Below, one piece after another: positions 61,346 to 64,000 of a DNA stretch of 64,000 bases. Where the stretch lies: contig JACKCH010000010.1 of NCBI GenBank assembly GCA_020634115.1, positions 1,006,779 through 1,070,778 on the forward strand, written 5' to 3'. Below the pieces are notes generated by a model that searched no databases, had not been told where the DNA came from, and saw only the letters and a list, made by a program, of their open reading frames with translations. The position numbers and the translations under genes were made by a program. The DNA comes from Anaerolineaceae bacterium (GTDB lineage Bacteria; Chloroflexota; Anaerolineae; Aggregatilineales; Phototrophicaceae). The stretch's first letter is position 1. Each line of letters starts with the position of its first letter.

Positions 61346-63490
61346 ATGGCTAAAGGGGTGATGATACTAACCCTGTTGTGGTGCTTGTTGGGGGGAATCG
61401 TGGACTATACTCGCGCTCAGAATACCGGTGAAAGTCAGGTGATTGACACAGATTTCGAGTCAGCGACGTTAGGCCGAGTTTACCAATATAAGATTTACCT
61501 GCCCGCCGGGTATGATGCTTTGGAAAAGGCATACCCCGTGGTCTACCTGTTGCATGGGCGTGGCGATACCATGTCCGCCTGGCTGAATGTGCGGTCAACG
61601 CTGGACAGCATGATCGCTGTGGGGGACTTGCCGCCACTCATTGTTGTCATGCCAGATATGCCATCGAATGACCGTGCCAGCTACTACATTGACTCCGCCT
61701 ATACCGGGCACCTGTACCGCGCCGAAGCGGTGGAGACAGCATTCTTCACCGACCTGATTCCGCAGATTGACAGCACCTACCGCACGCTGGCAGATCGGCG
61801 TTCGCGCATCGTGGGCGGCTACTCTATGGGCGGTTACGGCGCGATTCGCTATGCGCTGGCGCACTCGGAGATGTTCATGGGGGCGCTCATCCTGAGTCCG
61901 GCGGTTTACTATCCCTTGCCCCCGGACGATTCCAGCACCCGAGAGTTCGGCGCGTTCGGCAGCGGCACGGCGTTGTTTGACGAGGACATCTATACTCGCC
62001 TGAACTACCCGGCGTTGCTGGAAAGTTTTAGTGGAGAGTATCGGCTTAACCTGTTTATCGCGGTGGGGGATGATGAGTGGAAAAATCCCAACCCGGCGGA
62101 CATGGAACACGATCTGGATTTTGAGGCGCACCGCTTCTTTAACCGGGTGGCGCGGGTTTCCGGCATCGCATCTGAGTTCCGCGTGTATAACGGTGGGCAT
62201 GATTGGGATGTATGGCAACCGGGTTTCGTGGAAGGGATGCGCTATCTCGCCAATTCGCTCAGCACCGAGCCGCCGGAAGGCAGCAGCACTGGCCCGGACG
62301 GGTGGTTGACCGGCACGCCCGGCGAGGACATGGCGGGCGGCATTGGCAGTGGGGATGATGGCAGCATCTACCAGGCGTTAGGTGTATCAGGGTCACTCAA
62401 CGGGCAGCCCTACGCCGGAGGGATAGACATTGCTGTGGTGAAATACGGCGCAAACCGGGTAGTGGAGTGGACGCGCCAGTTGGGTACATCCGGCAATGAC
62501 CGTCCTTATGGGCTGGTTGTCACGGCGCAACAGGAAGTCGTCGTCGTGGGGTATACCTATTTCAACCGGGATGGAGTCGATTATGGCGATGACATCTTTG
62601 CATTCAAGCTCGACGCGAACGGCGAACGGCTTTGGCAAGTCACCATCGGCTCAGCGGAGGCGGATCGCGGCTATGCCATCGCACTGACACCGGAGGAAGG
62701 GGTTGTCATCGCTGGCTACAGCAAAAGCTCGTTGGGGGCACGGAATGAGGGCGATAAAGACATCGTGGCGGCGCTCATCAGCCCGGAAGGTGATGTCGTC
62801 TGGATATATCAAACGGGCGGCGCGGGTGAGGACAAAGCGCAGGCGGTCAGCGTCGGGGCGGATGGCCGTATCTACGTTGCCGGGATGACCAGCAGCGCCT
62901 TAACGCCGGATGCAGCGGGCGGCATTGACGGCTTCATCCTGGCACTCACGCCCGATGGTGAAGAAATCCACCGGGTGCAGTTCGGCACTGGCGACTGGGA
63001 CGAAGTGACCGGCATTGTCACTCATGGTGAGCAGATTGTCGTGACCGGATTCACGGCGGGCGACCTGGCTGCCCCACTGAGCGGCGATAAAGACCTGTTC
63101 ATGATGGCTTTTGACGCATCGCTGACCCGCATCGCCGCCGACCAGATTGGCAGCAACCTCAACGACAAAGGCGCGGCCATCGCGGTTCTGGCGGATGGCT
63201 CAATCCTGGTGGCGGGCTACAGCAATGGCCGTATTGTTGCCAATCAGGGTGATTTTGATGTGATCCTGGCGCGTTATGATGCGGACTATACGCGGCAGGC
63301 AGTCTGGCAGTGGGGCACGGAAGCCCGCGACGGCACGGATGAGTGGGCGGAAAAGAACCTGTTTATTGCACCTTTTGGCGACAGCGCGATTCTATCCGGC
63401 CTGACCCTCGGCAATCTGGGGGAGAGTACTAACAGTGGGGGCAGCGATGTATTCATCATTCTGCCCGACCTCACCCCACCCGATGATTAG
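61346..63490 (+). CDS. Secreted esterase with C-terminal beta-propeller repeats
   Basis: A 714-residue protein with signal peptide MAKGVMILTLLWCLLGG ending near TRAQ. Residues about 30-320 form an esterase-D/feruloyl-esterase-like alpha/beta hydrolase with nucleophile motif GGYSMGGYGA, oxyanion region YLLHGRGDTMSAW and late catalytic-type segment YNGGHDWDVW. A linker follows, and about 350-710 contains SBBP-type blades (VVVVGYTYFNRDG, VIAGYSKSSLGARNEGDKDI, VTGFTAGDL, ILVAGYSNG) forming a propeller. ATG 61346 follows AGGAG; the GTG at 61325 is less likely. It ends the operon before a strong terminator. It may release acyl or feruloyl groups from surface glycans, with the product imported (inference). 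Confidence 0.9.
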   Translation: MAKGVMILTLLWCLLGGIVDYTRAQNTGESQVIDTDFESATLGRVYQYKIYLPAGYDALEKAYPVVYLLHGRGDTMSAWLNVRSTLDSMIAVGDLPPLIVVMPDMPSNDRASYYIDSAYTGHLYRAEAVETAFFTDLIPQIDSTYRTLADRRSRIVGGYSMGGYGAIRYALAHSEMFMGALILSPAVYYPLPPDDSSTREFGAFGSGTALFDEDIYTRLNYPALLESFSGEYRLNLFIAVGDDEWKNPNPADMEHDLDFEAHRFFNRVARVSGIASEFRVYNGGHDWDVWQPGFVEGMRYLANSLSTEPPEGSSTGPDGWLTGTPGEDMAGGIGSGDDGSIYQALGVSGSLNGQPYAGGIDIAVVKYGANRVVEWTRQLGTSGNDRPYGLVVTAQQEVVVVGYTYFNRDGVDYGDDIFAFKLDANGERLWQVTIGSAEADRGYAIALTPEEGVVIAGYSKSSLGARNEGDKDIVAALISPEGDVVWIYQTGGAGEDKAQAVSVGADGRIYVAGMTSSALTPDAAGGIDGFILALTPDGEEIHRVQFGTGDWDEVTGIVTHGEQIVVTGFTAGDLAAPLSGDKDLFMMAFDASLTRIAADQIGSNLNDKGAAIAVLADGSILVAGYSNGRIVANQGDFDVILARYDADYTRQAVWQWGTEARDGTDEWAEKNLFIAPFGDSAILSGLTLGNLGESTNSGGSDVFIILPDLTPPDD

Positions 63491-63579
63491 GTTCACCAAC
63501 AACGGGTGCATACTTGTATGATGTGCCCGGTCGATTCAACATCCGCAACCAGGTGAAAACACCTGTCAATGAAATTAGA

Positions 63580-63608
63580 AACCACCCGGCAAGGGTGGTT
63601 CTTTTTTG
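63580..63608 (+). terminator. Rho-independent terminator after the esterase gene
   Basis: AACCACCC and GGGTGGTT form a perfect eight-pair stem with loop GGCAA, followed by CTTTTTTGG. It is the clearest terminator in the window and ends the ADP-ribosylglycohydrolase 3 operon. Confidence 0.9.
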
Positions 63609-63698
63609 GTTTGAGAGAGTTGTAGTCTGATATTCACTCAACGATGGCGCACGCTGTGTATCGCTACAGATTCCGCCCGTTTTGGTGAATCTACCGGC

Positions 63699-64000
63699 TT
63701 AGATGTGTGTTTTCGCCTCTCGAACCAGTGGAAGGACATGCTGATCTACTTCCGCATCATCGTGAACATCTGGCACATCTGAGAACAAGAACCAATCTTC
63801 ACGATATTCGATACTGCCCTGCGGCGGGATAGTCACCAGCGTACCCAGTGTTTCCAACTCCAGCATGAGTTTATTCGTAAAGACCTCCACATTTGCGCCA
63901 AAGTCAACATAAGCCGACTCCGGGTTGTAGGGAGCAAAATACTTCACAAAAAGATGCCCCCGCCGTTGGTAAGCCGTCCAACCATCATGGACTGCCAAGC
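63699..64000 (-). CDS. C-terminal part of a hypothetical protein, truncated by the window edge
   Basis: The frame is open to the right-hand end, and only about the last 100 residues are visible. They contain VKYFAPYNPESAYVDFGANVEVFTNKLMLELETLGTLVTI and a C-terminal YREDWFLFSDVPDV, a beta-rich pattern similar to DUF4380-like galactose-mutarotase-fold proteins. TTG at 63998 is very likely an internal codon. It faces the esterase operon across its terminator. Function is unassigned. Confidence 0.7.
   Translation of the reverse strand, partial: LAVHDGWTAYQRRGHLFVKYFAPYNPESAYVDFGANVEVFTNKLMLELETLGTLVTIPPQGSIEYREDWFLFSDVPDVHDDAEVDQHVLPLVREAKTHI

Overview
The window looks like a chromosomal segment of a Chloroflexota bacterium, probably Anaerolineae-like. 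This is an inference from gene style, with no rRNA or marker gene to confirm it. The pointers are long tandem-GAF sensor proteins, a threonine-synthase-like enzyme fused to a response-regulator receiver, SH3b/CARDB lipoproteins with Pro/Thr-rich linkers, many clustered sugar ABC transporters, and short dispersed palindromes of the GTAGGGGCG/CGCCCCTAC type. No tRNA, rRNA, CRISPR array, phage or transposase gene was seen.

Layout. Positions 1-17451 form a signalling block. Four membrane-anchored GAF proteins are joined by ATGA overlaps and have no output domain. They are followed by a 2786-residue hybrid histidine kinase (dCache, HAMP, about ten GAF units, PAS, HisKA, HATPase, two receivers) and a PLP enzyme with a C-terminal receiver. 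Positions 17538-33600 hold housekeeping and accessory genes: two lipoproteins, a TPR protein, a coupled pair of paralogous membrane proteins of unknown family, FabG, the primosomal helicase PriA, a membrane NACHT NTPase, a cupin, and a cobalt/nickel ECF importer (cbiM-N fusion, cbiQ, cbiO) divergent from a Fur-family regulator with a tandem operator between them.

Positions 33745-48777 look like a sialic-acid (or related acidic sugar) catabolic island. It has an IclR regulator, a family-5 ABC binding protein with two permeases, two aldolases (HpcH/HpaI type and NanA/DapA type), a tandem-FAH protein, a sialidase, a Gfo/Idh/MocA dehydrogenase, an MFS transporter, a ROK kinase (NanK-like), NanE and a UroD-like protein. 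Near-identical palindromes TTCCACnnnGTGGAA lie before the dehydrogenase and UroD operons, and a degenerate copy lies before iclR. This suggests one IclR regulon.

Positions 49051-63490 form a second carbohydrate island under a LacI regulator, with matching 20-bp operators before lacI and before the next operon. That operon encodes two ADP-ribosylglycohydrolase-family proteins, two sugar ABC permeases and a binding protein, and ends at a clear terminator. After a repeat-rich gap comes a third ADP-ribosylglycohydrolase-family protein with C-terminal beta-sandwich domains. It is translationally coupled to an unusual two-subunit enzyme: a SucC-like subunit ending in a two-cluster ferredoxin motif, and a SucD-like subunit fused to a citrate-synthase/citryl-CoA-lyase-like domain. 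A secreted esterase with a beta-propeller follows. This ADP-ribosylglycohydrolase plus ATP-citrate-lyase-like set is the most likely undescribed system here. Neither ABC importer has an ATPase gene in the window.
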